Positions 1 to 8,025 of a stretch of 25,748 bases of DNA are shown piece after piece. The DNA is from DATJSJ01 sp035504175 (GTDB lineage Bacteria > Pseudomonadota > Alphaproteobacteria > Acetobacterales > Acetobacteraceae), in assembly GCA_035504175.1 (NCBI GenBank), contig DATJSJ010000198.1:1-25748 (forward strand), read 5' to 3'. The first letter of the stretch is position 1; every line of letters begins with the position of its first letter. The notes beneath the pieces were generated by a model. It was not told the DNA's origin, ran no database searches, and saw only the letters and a list, made by a program, of their open reading frames with translations. A program made the translations under genes and the position numbers.

Positions 1-309
1 CGGCCGATCTGCCTGCTGCGCGGCTTCGGCGACAGCTCGGTCAATCTCGAGCTGCGCTTCTGGATCGAGGACGCGCGCGCCGGCACGGCCAATGTCGAGA
101 GCGAGGTGCTGCTCGGGGTGTGGGACCGGTTCCAGGCGAACAGCATCGAGATCCCGTTCCCGCAGCGGGATTTGCATCTGATCACGCCCGAGTCAGACGA
201 GGCGGCGGCGCTGGCGTCGCACTTGGAGCGGCCGTCGCAACGCGGCATCAGCCGGGCCGAAGTCGGTCCGGCTGATGAAGTCGCCCGCAAAGCCCAACCG
301 CCGCGCTGA
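1..309 (+). CDS. MscS-family mechanosensitive ion channel, C-terminal end (partial)
   Basis: The reading frame is open from base 1 and stops at 307-309, so only about the last 102 residues are present. The visible part matches the cytoplasmic C-terminal domain of MscS-type channels: a beta-strand segment (LELRFWIEDA), then VESEVLLGVWDRF, then the IEIPFPQRDLHL stretch that closes most small MscS proteins. A polar, disordered-looking tail of about 45 residues follows. MscS channels sit in the inner membrane and release solutes on hypo-osmotic shock. The pore helices lie outside the window, so this is assigned on the C-terminal domain alone. The next gene converges on it with only 13 bp between the stops. 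Confidence 0.85.
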   Translation, partial: RPICLLRGFGDSSVNLELRFWIEDARAGTANVESEVLLGVWDRFQANSIEIPFPQRDLHLITPESDEAAALASHLERPSQRGISRAEVGPADEVARKAQPPR

Positions 310-322
310 AACACGCCCGTCT

Positions 323-1600
323 TCAGCGTTCCAGCGCCTGCGCCAGATCCGCGATCAGATCGTCCGCGTTCTCGATCCCGACCGACAGCCGGATCGTGCC
401 ATCGCGGAGGCCGACCCGTTCGCGCACCTCCTTCGGCACGCCGGAATGCGTCGTCGTGCCCGGATGGCAGGCGAGACTCTCCGTGCCGCCCAGGCTCACC
501 GCCAGGCGGAAGATCTGCAACGCGTTCAGCACCGCGAACGCCGCCGGCTGCCCGCCCTTGACATCGAAGCTGAAGGTCGAGCCGCCGCCGCTGCACTGGG
601 CCTCGAACACGCGCCGCGCGGGGCTGCCCTCCGCCGCGTGGCCGAGCGCATGCACGCGCTCGACGCGCGGATGATTGGCGAGGAAGATCGCGACCGCCTC
701 GGCGTTGCGCGCCGCGGCATTCATGCGCAGCGCCAGCGTCTCGAGCGAGCGGCCGAGCATCCAGCAGGAATGCGGGTCGAGCCCGGTGCCGATCGCGCCG
801 CGCAGCAGCCGCACCGGCCGCACCCGCTCCCGGCTGCCCAGCACCGCGCCGGCGATCAGGTCGGAATGCCCGCCGACGTATTTCGTCAGCGAATACAGAA
901 CGAGGTCGACGCCGTGCACCAGCGGCTTCTGGAACAGCGGCCCGAGCAGCGTGTTGTCGCACATCACCACCGGGCGCGCGCCCTGCTGCGCCGCGACCGC
1001 ATCCGCCGCGTCCTTGACCAGCGCGAAATCGACCAGCGTGTTGAGCGGATTGGACGGCGTCTCCACCAGGATCACCGAAACCCGCCCCTGCGCCATCGCC
1101 CGCTCGGCGGCCGCCTGCACCGCCGCCGCGTCGGTGCCGTCGCTGAACCCGACGGCGCCGATGCCGAACGGGGCCAGCGTGCGGGCGAGCAGCGTCTCGG
1201 TGCCGCCATAGAGCGGCTGGCTGTGCAGGATCACGTCGCCCGGCCGCGCCGCGGCGAGCAGCGCCGTCGCGATCGCCGACATGCCGGAGGAGAACACGCA
1301 CGCCGCCTCCGCCTCCTCGTACACCGCCAGGCGATCCTCGACGATCTCGCTGTTCGGGTGGTTGAAGCGGGAATAGACGAGCCCGGCGCCGTCCGCCGGC
1401 GGCTCCCGCCGGCCGGAGACGTAGTCGAAGAAGTCGCGCCCGTCCTCGGCCGAGCGGAACACGAAGGTCGAGGTCAGAAAGACCGGCGGCTTGACCGAGC
1501 CCTCCGACAGGCGCGGGTCGTAGCCATAGCCCAGCATCAGCGTCTCGGGCCGCAGCGTCCGATTGCCGATGCGGCGCTGATGCATGTGGTCCTGGGTCAT
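323..1600 (-). CDS. Cys/Met metabolism PLP-dependent enzyme (cystathionine gamma-synthase / methionine gamma-lyase-like)
   Basis: A 425-residue fold-type I PLP enzyme. Visible motifs, counted from the chosen start, are YSRFNHPN (77-84), SSGMSA (104-109), ETPSNP (180-185), the PLP-nitrogen aspartate D215 in CDNTLLGP, and the Schiff-base lysine K240 in SLTKYVGGHSD. The family makes or breaks thioether bonds in sulfur amino acids (MetB, MetC, MetZ, MGL). True methionine gamma-lyases carry Cys in the LYGCT motif; here it reads LYGGT (130-134), which argues against canonical MGL, but the exact reaction cannot be fixed from sequence. The ATG at 1600 is preferred because GAGGGAGG lies just upstream; an in-frame ATG at 1636 lacks this. 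It stands alone, convergent with the MscS gene and divergent from the PEP-CTERM gene. Confidence 0.88.
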   Translation of the reverse strand: MTQDHMHQRRIGNRTLRPETLMLGYGYDPRLSEGSVKPPVFLTSTFVFRSAEDGRDFFDYVSGRREPPADGAGLVYSRFNHPNSEIVEDRLAVYEEAEAACVFSSGMSAIATALLAAARPGDVILHSQPLYGGTETLLARTLAPFGIGAVGFSDGTDAAAVQAAAERAMAQGRVSVILVETPSNPLNTLVDFALVKDAADAVAAQQGARPVVMCDNTLLGPLFQKPLVHGVDLVLYSLTKYVGGHSDLIAGAVLGSRERVRPVRLLRGAIGTGLDPHSCWMLGRSLETLALRMNAAARNAEAVAIFLANHPRVERVHALGHAAEGSPARRVFEAQCSGGGSTFSFDVKGGQPAAFAVLNALQIFRLAVSLGGTESLACHPGTTTHSGVPKEVRERVGLRDGTIRLSVGIENADDLIADLAQALER

Positions 1601-1735
1601 GGCGGCCTCCCTCTGCCGGAAGTCGCCATTATGCAACGACCGGAGCCCGCCGCGCCGACGGAATGGGCGAAGCCAACCGTCAGGCCCCGCGCCGGACCAC
1701 CCCCTCGCGCGTCAAGTTTTCCGACGCCTTTCACC

Positions 1736-1747
1736 ACCACCGGTGGT
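1736..1747. promoter_or_regulatory. 12-bp perfect palindrome in divergent promoter region
   Basis: ACCACCGGTGGT is a perfect palindrome about 45 bp upstream of the candidate sigma-54 promoter of the PEP-CTERM gene and about 135 bp upstream of the divergent PLP-enzyme gene. It could be an operator or activator site for either gene. No matching copy was found upstream of the second PEP-CTERM gene, so a shared role is not supported. Confidence 0.25.
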
Positions 1748-1789
1748 TGGGGGTGATGCAACCGACTGACTTACAAGCATACCTGGCGG

Positions 1790-1804
1790 TGGCATGATTC
1801 CTGC
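1790..1804 (+). promoter_or_regulatory. candidate sigma-54 (-24/-12) promoter of PEP-CTERM gene
   Basis: TGGCATGATTCCTGC places GG (1791-1792) and GC (1803-1804) exactly ten bases apart, as required for RpoN promoters (consensus TGGCAYG-N4-TTGCW). One T of the -12 block is replaced by C. The predicted start of transcription is near 1816, leaving a leader of roughly 75 nt before the ATG at 1892. The second PEP-CTERM gene has a better copy of the same element, which raises confidence in both. Confidence 0.5.
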
Positions 1805-1891
1805 GTGTTGCCGGTTTCGGTGGCGGCGTCCTTTTTCAACTGTCGGCATCCTCAGAAACGGCACCAGAAACGAGATTTTATGGAGCCTTGC

Positions 1892-2560
1892 ATGTATCGG
1901 CGTATCTGGCTTTTTGCTGCCTGCCTCTTGATCGCATCTCTCGCCGCCGCCACCGCCGCCTTCGCGACCCCGATCACCGGCACCTTCACCATCAAGATCT
2001 TCAACGGGTCCAACCCGCCGCCGCGCGGTGCCGGCACCCTGTTCGAGCAGGCAGTGCCCGGCATCCACACCGTCTTCACCGCCCGTCACCTGCTCGGCAC
2101 CTACAGCTACACCGGCCCGATCGACTTCAGCGACGCGGGCGGGCCGGACACCATCGCCGGCTTCCTGCTCAGCGCCGGCGGCAGCTTCACGCCGATCGGC
2201 GCCAGCCCTGCCGTCTCCTCGCTCACCGAGGTGCTGAGCAGTGCCGGCTACGGCATCACCACCGGCATTTCGATCCACGGCACGCTGACCACCAGCATGC
2301 TCGCGACCATCACGCATGACGCCGGCGGCATCAGGCTGACGCAGGGCGTGGTGAACCGCGTGCCGGGGGCCGACGCCGCCCCGGATGCGACCGCCCCCAC
2401 CGTCGCGGCCCTGCGCAAGGGCACCTTCACCCTGTATGCGATCGAGGCGAACGGCCTGCCTGCCACGCTCAGTGCCACAGTGCCCGAGCCCGCCGGGCTG
2501 ACGGTGCTCGGCGTCGGCCTGTTCGGCCTCGGGATCCTGCGCCGCCGCCGTCCGGTGTAA
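1892..2560 (+). CDS. PEP-CTERM sorting domain protein, short, unknown N-terminal function
   Basis: A 222-residue exported protein. It has an N-terminal signal peptide (MYRRIW, then a hydrophobic run, then alanine-rich sequence ending near AFA-TP), a Gly/Thr/Ser-rich body without a recognised domain, and a C-terminal PEP-CTERM tripartite tail: VPEPAG, a hydrophobic helix (LTVLGVGLFGLGIL) and an RRRR basic end. PEP-CTERM tails are recognised and cleaved by exosortase, and the proteins go to the cell surface or an exopolysaccharide matrix; no exosortase gene is in this window. The ATG at 1892 is chosen because GGAG sits 6 nt upstream; in-frame ATGs at 1880 and 1805 would put extra residues before the signal peptide. 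Convergent with the CLC gene. Confidence 0.85.
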   Translation: MYRRIWLFAACLLIASLAAATAAFATPITGTFTIKIFNGSNPPPRGAGTLFEQAVPGIHTVFTARHLLGTYSYTGPIDFSDAGGPDTIAGFLLSAGGSFTPIGASPAVSSLTEVLSSAGYGITTGISIHGTLTTSMLATITHDAGGIRLTQGVVNRVPGADAAPDATAPTVAALRKGTFTLYAIEANGLPATLSATVPEPAGLTVLGVGLFGLGILRRRRPV

Positions 2561-2579
2561 GGCTGGCCGACAGCGCCGC

Positions 2580-2600
2580 GCACGGCCGCGTCAGCCGTGC
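2580..2600. terminator. small hairpin between convergent genes
   Basis: GCACGGC and GCCGTGC form a 7-bp stem with a 7-nt loop. It occupies the 30-bp gap between the convergent PEP-CTERM and CLC genes and runs over the CLC stop codon (2591-2593). It could terminate transcription both ways, but there is no T-tract. Confidence 0.3.
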
Positions 2601-4042
2601 CCGCGCTCCATCGCAATCAGGAAGCGCTGCGCCAGCGTCCCGTACAGCGGCCGGCGACAGATCAGCCGTGACGCTCCGAAGGCGATCATCGAGGTCGCCA
2701 GCAGCGGAATGGTCATCTGCTGGTTGTCGGTCATCTCCATGACGATGATCGCCGCGGTGATCGGCGCCTGCACCACGCCGGAGAAATACGCGACCATGCC
2801 GCACAGGACGACCGCGCCCAGCGGCGCATGCGGAATGAGCCGGGCGAGCAGCTGACCGAGCCCGGCGCCGACCGCCAGCGACGGCGCGAAGATCCCGCCC
2901 GGAATTCCGCTGATATAGGAGATCGTCGTGCTGGCCAGCTTCAGCAGGAAGAACAGCGGCGCCATGTGCGCCGTCCCCTCCACCACGCCGCGCGCCTGCG
3001 CGTAGCCCGTGCCGTAGGTGGCGCCACCCGAGATCAGCCCGATCACGGCGACCCCGAGCCCGCACAGGGCCGCAAAGACGATCGGATGGCGCAGCACGAA
3101 TCGCCCGGACCGGCCGGGCAGGCCGCGAGCGGCCTGCACCAGGCACCAGCTGAACGCTCCGCCCGCCAGGCCGCCGCACACCGCGCAGAGCGGCACCGCG
3201 ATCCAGCCGGCGCCGAAATTCAGCACCGCCGAGGTGACGCCGAAATACGTGTAGCTGCCGACCAGCGCCAGCGTCGTGATGCCCGAAATGATCACCGCGG
3301 TCATGACGGTGCCGCTGGTCCGCGACTCGAAGGAGTGGCTCAGCTCCTCGATCGCGAACATGATCCCGGCGAGCGGCGTGTTGAAGGCGGCCGAGATGCC
3401 GGCGGCACCGCCGGCCAGCACCAGCGCCCGCGCCAGATCTTGCCGCGGCAGCCGCATCAGCTTGCCCATCGCGTGCATCATGGCGGCGGAGATCTGGACC
3501 GTCGGGCCCTCACGGCCGATCGAGGCCCCGGCCATCAGACCGACCAGCGTCAGCATGATCTTGCCGATCGCGACGCGCAGCGACAGCACGCGGTCGACCA
3601 GGCGCTGATCGCTCAGGTGCAGCGCGGCCATGGTCTGCGGAATGCCGCTGCCCTGCGCCCCCGGAAAGGCGACCCGCGTCAGCCATAGCGAGAAGGCCAG
3701 AGCCGCCGGCGAGATCACCAGCAGCGACAGCGGCTGCCAGGCGGCGATCTGGTGGCAGATCCCGCCGGCCCAGTCGGCGGCGCGGGCGAAGACGATGGCG
3801 ACCAGGGACACCATCACCGCGCCGACCCAGAACACCAGGCGCCGCTTCCACAGCCGGGGCGAGATCAGCGGCATCCGGCGCAGCCGCCGCAGGCTCTGCG
3901 GATCGGCGACCGGCAGCGCCAGCCGCCCCGGGCGCCCGTGGCCGCCCGCGTGCGGCGCCGTCTCGTCCCTTGGCACCACGGTCTCGCGGGGCGCTTCCGC
4001 CTCGCCCCGGCGCAGCGCGCCGCCCTCGAAGTCACCGCTCAT
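2591..4042 (-). CDS. CLC-family chloride channel / Cl-/H+ antiporter
   Basis: A 483-residue inner-membrane protein with the full set of CLC signatures: GSGIPQ (131-136), GREGP (176-180, with E178 as the external gating glutamate), GGIFAP (382-387) and Y467 in RRPLYG, matching the chloride-coordinating tyrosine of E. coli ClcA. The internal proton glutamate region FNTPLAGIMFAIEE keeps the acidic pair (E232-E233), so coupled Cl-/H+ exchange is more likely than a passive channel (inference from the family). The first 60 residues are polar and may be a cytoplasmic extension; M57 is a possible later start. No CBS domains follow, so it is the short bacterial type. No strong Shine-Dalgarno sequence precedes the ATG at 4042. 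Confidence 0.92.
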   Translation of the reverse strand: MSGDFEGGALRRGEAEAPRETVVPRDETAPHAGGHGRPGRLALPVADPQSLRRLRRMPLISPRLWKRRLVFWVGAVMVSLVAIVFARAADWAGGICHQIAAWQPLSLLVISPAALAFSLWLTRVAFPGAQGSGIPQTMAALHLSDQRLVDRVLSLRVAIGKIMLTLVGLMAGASIGREGPTVQISAAMMHAMGKLMRLPRQDLARALVLAGGAAGISAAFNTPLAGIMFAIEELSHSFESRTSGTVMTAVIISGITTLALVGSYTYFGVTSAVLNFGAGWIAVPLCAVCGGLAGGAFSWCLVQAARGLPGRSGRFVLRHPIVFAALCGLGVAVIGLISGGATYGTGYAQARGVVEGTAHMAPLFFLLKLASTTISYISGIPGGIFAPSLAVGAGLGQLLARLIPHAPLGAVVLCGMVAYFSGVVQAPITAAIIVMEMTDNQQMTIPLLATSMIAFGASRLICRRPLYGTLAQRFLIAMERGHG

Positions 4043-4257
4043 ACCGGGCCGATATCACGCACGACCGGCCACGCCTACCTGCGATGGGCGCGATCTGGCA
4101 TCCCCGGAGCGCAGCCCGCCGACCCCGGCGCCCGCTTGCCCGGGCCCGCCGCGCTTGCCTTTGCCCGGAATTGCTGGCGTCCTCCGGAGCGACGGGCACG
4201 CAGCCGGCGCGCGCGTCCCGCGGCAGCACGACCGCAAGCGAGCACGGAAGCGAACCA

Positions 4258-5688
4258 ATGCCTGATCTCGACCTGGCGATCCGCGGCGGCACCGTCGTCA
4301 CCGCGAGCGACGTCATCCGCTGCGATGTCGGCATAAGCGGCGGCCGCATCGCCCTCCTCGCCGACCAGGTGACCGGCGCCGCCCAAACGATCGATGCCGC
4401 CGGCCTGCTCGTCATGCCGGGCGGGATCGACAGCCACGTCCACCTCGCCCAGCGCGCCTACGGCGCCCGCATGGCCGACGGCTTCGAAAGCGGCACCCGC
4501 TCCGCCATCGCCGGTGGCAACACCACCGTCATCCCGTTCGCCCTGCAGCCGCGCGGCGAATCACTGCGCGAGAGCGTGATGGACTACCACCGCCTCGCCG
4601 ACGGCAACTGCCACGTCGACTACGCCTTCCACCTCATCGTCACCGATCCCACCCCCTCCGTGCTCGGCCAGGAACTGCCGGCGCTGGTCGATGACGGCTA
4701 CACCTCGTTCAAGGTCTTCATGACCTATGACGACATGGTGCTGAACGACCGCCAGCTCCTCGAAGTCTTCGAATGCGCCCGGCGCGAGCGCGCCCTCGTG
4801 ATGGTCCACTGCGAGGGCTACGACGCGATCAAGTTCATGACCGAGCGGCTGGAAGCGGCCGGCAAGACCGCGCCCTACTACCACGCCGTCTCCCGCCCGG
4901 AGATCGTCGAGCGCGAGGCCGCGCACCGCGCCATCTCCCATGCCGAACTGCTCGACGTGCCGATCATGATCGTCCACGTCTCCGGCCGCGAGGCGATGGA
5001 GCAGATCCGCTGGGCGCAGCAGCGCGGCCTCAAGATCTACGGCGAAACCTGCACACAATACATCTCGCTCACCGCCGAGGACCTCAAGGGCCTCAACATG
5101 GACCAGACCGGCGGCAAATATGTCTGCTCGCCGCCGCCGCGCGACCGCGCAAGCTGGGACGCGATCTGGGAAGGCATCACCCAGGGCGTCTTCGCGACAT
5201 TCTCCTCCGATCACTGCCCCTATTTCTACGAGGGCGGCGAAGGCAAGCTGAACCCGAAGGCGCGCACCTCCTTCCGCTGGGTGCCGAACGGCATCCCGGG
5301 CGTCGAAGTGCGCCTCCCGATCCTGTTCTCGGAAGGCGTGGTCAAGGGACGCATCACGCTCGAGAAATTCGTGGCGCTGACCTCGACCAACCACGCCAAG
5401 ATGTACGGCCTCTACCCGCGCAAGGGCAGCATCGCAATCGGGTGCGACGCCGACATCGTGCTCTGGGACCCCAATCGCAAAGAGACCATCCGTCAGGAAA
5501 TCATGCACCACGCGACCGACTACACGCCGTGGGAAGGCTACGAAGTCACCGGCTGGCCGGTGCAGACCATCCTGCGGGGACAGGTCGTGTACCAAGAGGG
5601 CAAGATCCTCGGCGCGGCCGGACAGGGACAGTTCCTGAAGCGCGAGAGATCACCCTTCGCCAAGCCGCGCGGGCGGGAGACGACGTAA
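4258..5688 (+). CDS. hydA: dihydropyrimidinase / D-hydantoinase
   Basis: A 476-residue amidohydrolase that opens cyclic ureides (dihydrouracil, dihydrothymine or 5-substituted hydantoins) in the cytoplasm. All binuclear metal ligands expected for the family are visible: H60 and H62 in SHVHL, the carboxylated lysine K152 in SFKVFM, H184 in VMVHCEG, H240 in IVHVSG and D318 in SSDHCPY. Y157 follows in MTYD, and the C-terminal TSTNHAKMYGLYPRKGSI stretch is typical. The ATG at 4258 has GGAAG 7 nt upstream and starts the amidohydrolase fold directly; the frame stays open further upstream but that part is Arg/Pro-rich and not family-like. No other pyrimidine-degradation gene (dihydropyrimidine dehydrogenase, beta-ureidopropionase) is adjacent, so the natural substrate is open. 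Confidence 0.92.
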   Translation: MPDLDLAIRGGTVVTASDVIRCDVGISGGRIALLADQVTGAAQTIDAAGLLVMPGGIDSHVHLAQRAYGARMADGFESGTRSAIAGGNTTVIPFALQPRGESLRESVMDYHRLADGNCHVDYAFHLIVTDPTPSVLGQELPALVDDGYTSFKVFMTYDDMVLNDRQLLEVFECARRERALVMVHCEGYDAIKFMTERLEAAGKTAPYYHAVSRPEIVEREAAHRAISHAELLDVPIMIVHVSGREAMEQIRWAQQRGLKIYGETCTQYISLTAEDLKGLNMDQTGGKYVCSPPPRDRASWDAIWEGITQGVFATFSSDHCPYFYEGGEGKLNPKARTSFRWVPNGIPGVEVRLPILFSEGVVKGRITLEKFVALTSTNHAKMYGLYPRKGSIAIGCDADIVLWDPNRKETIRQEIMHHATDYTPWEGYEVTGWPVQTILRGQVVYQEGKILGAAGQGQFLKRERSPFAKPRGRETT

Positions 5689-5696
5689 AGGCAAGG

Positions 5697-5741
5697 TTGG
5701 GGCTCTGCCCCAAACCCCGGCAAAGGGCAGTCGCCCTTTGC
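5697..5741. repeat. Double-hairpin intergenic repeat, copy 1
   Basis: Two adjacent hairpins start 9 bp after the hydantoinase stop. The first is TTGGGGC-TCT-GCCCCAA (5697-5713, 7-bp stem). The second is GCAAAGGGC-AGTC-GCCCTTTGC (5720-5741, 9-bp stem). The spacer contains ACCCCGG. A related element lies at 16577-16619. Elements of this shape, as I recall, are scattered between genes in Acetobacteraceae genomes. A role as transcript end or 3' stabiliser for the hydantoinase mRNA is likely but inferred. Confidence 0.6.
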
Positions 5742-5845
5742 AAACCCGTTCCGTTTGGCGCCGCGCCGTCGCAATTGAGGTGGCATCCCACCGGCCGAGC
5801 CGGCATCATGCGGTGAAGAGTCTTCTAGGCCATTGAGACAATCGC

Positions 5846-7915
5846 GTGAGCTTTCACCAGGCCCTCGCCCTGCATCAACAGGGCAACGCCGAAGCCGCCG
5901 CCGGCGCCTATCAGCTCGTGCTGCAAGCGGATCCAACCCATCTCGACGCACTGATCCACCTCGCGTCATTGCGCCTCGGCCAAGGTCGGCACGCCGACGC
6001 GGAGACCTTGCTGACCCGGGCCCTGGCCCTGGCACCCGCCTCGAGCGCCGCACTCGGCAGCCTCGCGGCGCTCCGCCAGGCACAGAGCCAGTACGCCGAC
6101 GCCGCCACCCTGTACGAACAGGCGCTGACGCTGCAATCCGACCTGCTGGACGCCCGCTTCGGCCTGGCCGCCTGCCGCCAGGCGCTCGGCCAGCACGACG
6201 CGGCCATCGCCTGCTATGAGGCAATCCTCGCCGTCGACCCTGGCCACGCCGAGGCCAGCTACGGCCTCGCGACCCTCCTCACCCGCCTCGGCCGCGTCGA
6301 AGAGGCCGCCGCACAATATCGCGCTGCCCTCGCCGCCGACCCGGACTTCGCCGAGGCAAGCTTCGGGCTGGGCAAACTTCTGTCCCAGGGCAGCGCACCC
6401 GGCGAGGCGATCGACTGCTTCCGCGAGGCGCTCGACGTCGATCCGGATTACGTCGAGGCACGCGTCGCCCTCGCCACGACACTGTCGCGCTTCGACCGGG
6501 ACGACGAAGCAATGGGTGCCTTCCACGCGGCACTCGCCAGCGAGCCCGACAATGCGGACGCGCGCAACGGATTGGGCGTGCTGCTGGATCGCCGCCAGCG
6601 CCACGCCGACGCCATGGCGCAGTACCAGACGGTGCTGGCGCGCGAGCCGGACCAGGTCGATGCCATGGCCGGCATGGCCAACGTGCTGAAGAACCTCGGC
6701 CGCCACGCCGAGGCCCTGGAATACGCCCGGCGCGTCGTCGCGCTACGGCCGCAATTCGGGCCGGCCGCCAGCCTGCTCGGATCCATCCTCGCCGAGATCG
6801 GCGCCAACGACGAGGCACGCCGCGAGCTGCGGCGGTCGGTCAGCCTCGGACGCGGTCGGCCGGAGGCGCTGTACCATCTGGCACTACTGGGCAAAGTGCA
6901 GCCGGACGACGACACCATCGCGGCACTCGAGACCGCTCTTGCCACCGCCGACACGCTGCCGCCGCGGGAGCAGTGCCTGCTCTATTTCGCGCTGGCCAAG
7001 GCCTGTGACGACGTCGGAGAGCGCGACCGCGGCTTCGCCCTGTTGCTGCGCGGCAACGCCATCAAGCGAGCCCGGATCGCCTATGCCGAGCGGGTCATCC
7101 TCGGCGCGATGGACGAGATTCGCCGGGTCTTCACGGCCGACTTCCTCGCCGCCCGCCGCGATATCGGCGATCCCGCCGCTACGCCGGTCTTCATCATCGG
7201 GATGCCGCGTTCGGGAACCACGCTGGTCGAGCAGATGCTGGCCTCCCATCCTTTCGTCTACGGCGCCGGCGAGCGAAGCGAACTGTCCCATGCGGTCGCG
7301 CGCCTGAATGCCGGGCGGCTGGGCGCCGCGATGTATCCCGCAGCGGTATGGACGCTGACCGACGCGGATTTTCGCCGGATGGGCGCGGACTATATCGCGG
7401 CGCTGCGACCATTCGCGCCGGAAGCCCTTCGGATCACCGACAAGATGCCCGGCAACTTCCTTTTCGCCGGGCTGATCCGCCTGATCCTGCCGAATGCCCG
7501 CATCATCCACACGCGGCGCGACCCGGTGGATACCTGTCTCTCCTGCTTCTCCAAGTTGTTCGCCGGGGAGCAGGCATTCGCATACGACCTGGCCGAGCTT
7601 GGCCGATATTGCGCAGCATACCGGCGGCTGATGGCGCATTGGCGCGCCGTGCTGCCGGACGATGTCATGATCGAGATCGACTACGAATCACTGGTGGCCG
7701 ACTTCGAGACCCAGGCGCGCCGCATCGTGGCGCATTGCGGGCTGGACTGGGATCCGGCCTGCCTCGAATTCTACAAGACCGACCGGCCGGTACACACCGC
7801 CAGCATGACGCAGGTGCGCCAGCCCATCTATCGCAGCTCCGTCGGACGGTGGCGACCCGAGGAGTCGCTGCTGCGCCCGCTGCTGCACGCGCTGGACGAG
7901 GGAACAGACCGCTGA
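5846..7915 (+). CDS. TPR-repeat protein with C-terminal sulfotransferase domain
   Basis: A 689-residue protein in two parts. Residues 1 to about 345 are a run of roughly ten tetratricopeptide repeats, seen from the regular A-x-Y-x-x-A-L-x-x-x-P pattern every 34 residues. Residues 445-685 are a PAPS-dependent sulfotransferase domain: the 5'-phosphosulfate loop FIIGMPRSGTTLVEQ (449-463) and the 3'-phosphate site HTRRDPVDTCLSCF (555-568). The domain should transfer sulfate from PAPS to an acceptor, perhaps a glycan, lipid or protein; the acceptor is unknown. There is no signal peptide, so it is probably cytoplasmic. The start is a GTG at 5846 with only a weak ribosome site; it begins directly at the first TPR. 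The gene stands alone, with a repeat element upstream and a convergent hydroxylase downstream. Confidence 0.9.
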   Translation: MSFHQALALHQQGNAEAAAGAYQLVLQADPTHLDALIHLASLRLGQGRHADAETLLTRALALAPASSAALGSLAALRQAQSQYADAATLYEQALTLQSDLLDARFGLAACRQALGQHDAAIACYEAILAVDPGHAEASYGLATLLTRLGRVEEAAAQYRAALAADPDFAEASFGLGKLLSQGSAPGEAIDCFREALDVDPDYVEARVALATTLSRFDRDDEAMGAFHAALASEPDNADARNGLGVLLDRRQRHADAMAQYQTVLAREPDQVDAMAGMANVLKNLGRHAEALEYARRVVALRPQFGPAASLLGSILAEIGANDEARRELRRSVSLGRGRPEALYHLALLGKVQPDDDTIAALETALATADTLPPREQCLLYFALAKACDDVGERDRGFALLLRGNAIKRARIAYAERVILGAMDEIRRVFTADFLAARRDIGDPAATPVFIIGMPRSGTTLVEQMLASHPFVYGAGERSELSHAVARLNAGRLGAAMYPAAVWTLTDADFRRMGADYIAALRPFAPEALRITDKMPGNFLFAGLIRLILPNARIIHTRRDPVDTCLSCFSKLFAGEQAFAYDLAELGRYCAAYRRLMAHWRAVLPDDVMIEIDYESLVADFETQARRIVAHCGLDWDPACLEFYKTDRPVHTASMTQVRQPIYRSSVGRWRPEESLLRPLLHALDEGTDR

Positions 7916-8025
7916 CGGCTCCCAGTGCCGGCCAGCGCGCCTCGTGACATCGATTTAGGTCACTACCCCGGCACAATCCGGCATGTCGGCAGGATGGCGT
8001 CGGCGGGGATCGACGGCCTGCTCCG

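Noticed and set aside
275..1756. Long plus-strand open frame opposite the PLP-enzyme gene
   Set aside because: It is rich in Arg, Ala, Gln and His, has no family motif and is antisense to a clear PLP enzyme. It is a by-product of high GC.
3970..4257. N-terminal extension of the hydantoinase frame
   Set aside because: The 96 extra codons overlap the CLC gene start, are Arg/Pro/Ala-rich and do not resemble the amidohydrolase family; the ATG at 4258 has a ribosome site.
7945..7964. Short inverted repeat GTGAC / GTCAC between the sulfotransferase and hydroxylase genes
   Set aside because: Only 5 bp of stem with a 10-nt loop; expected by chance in this sequence.
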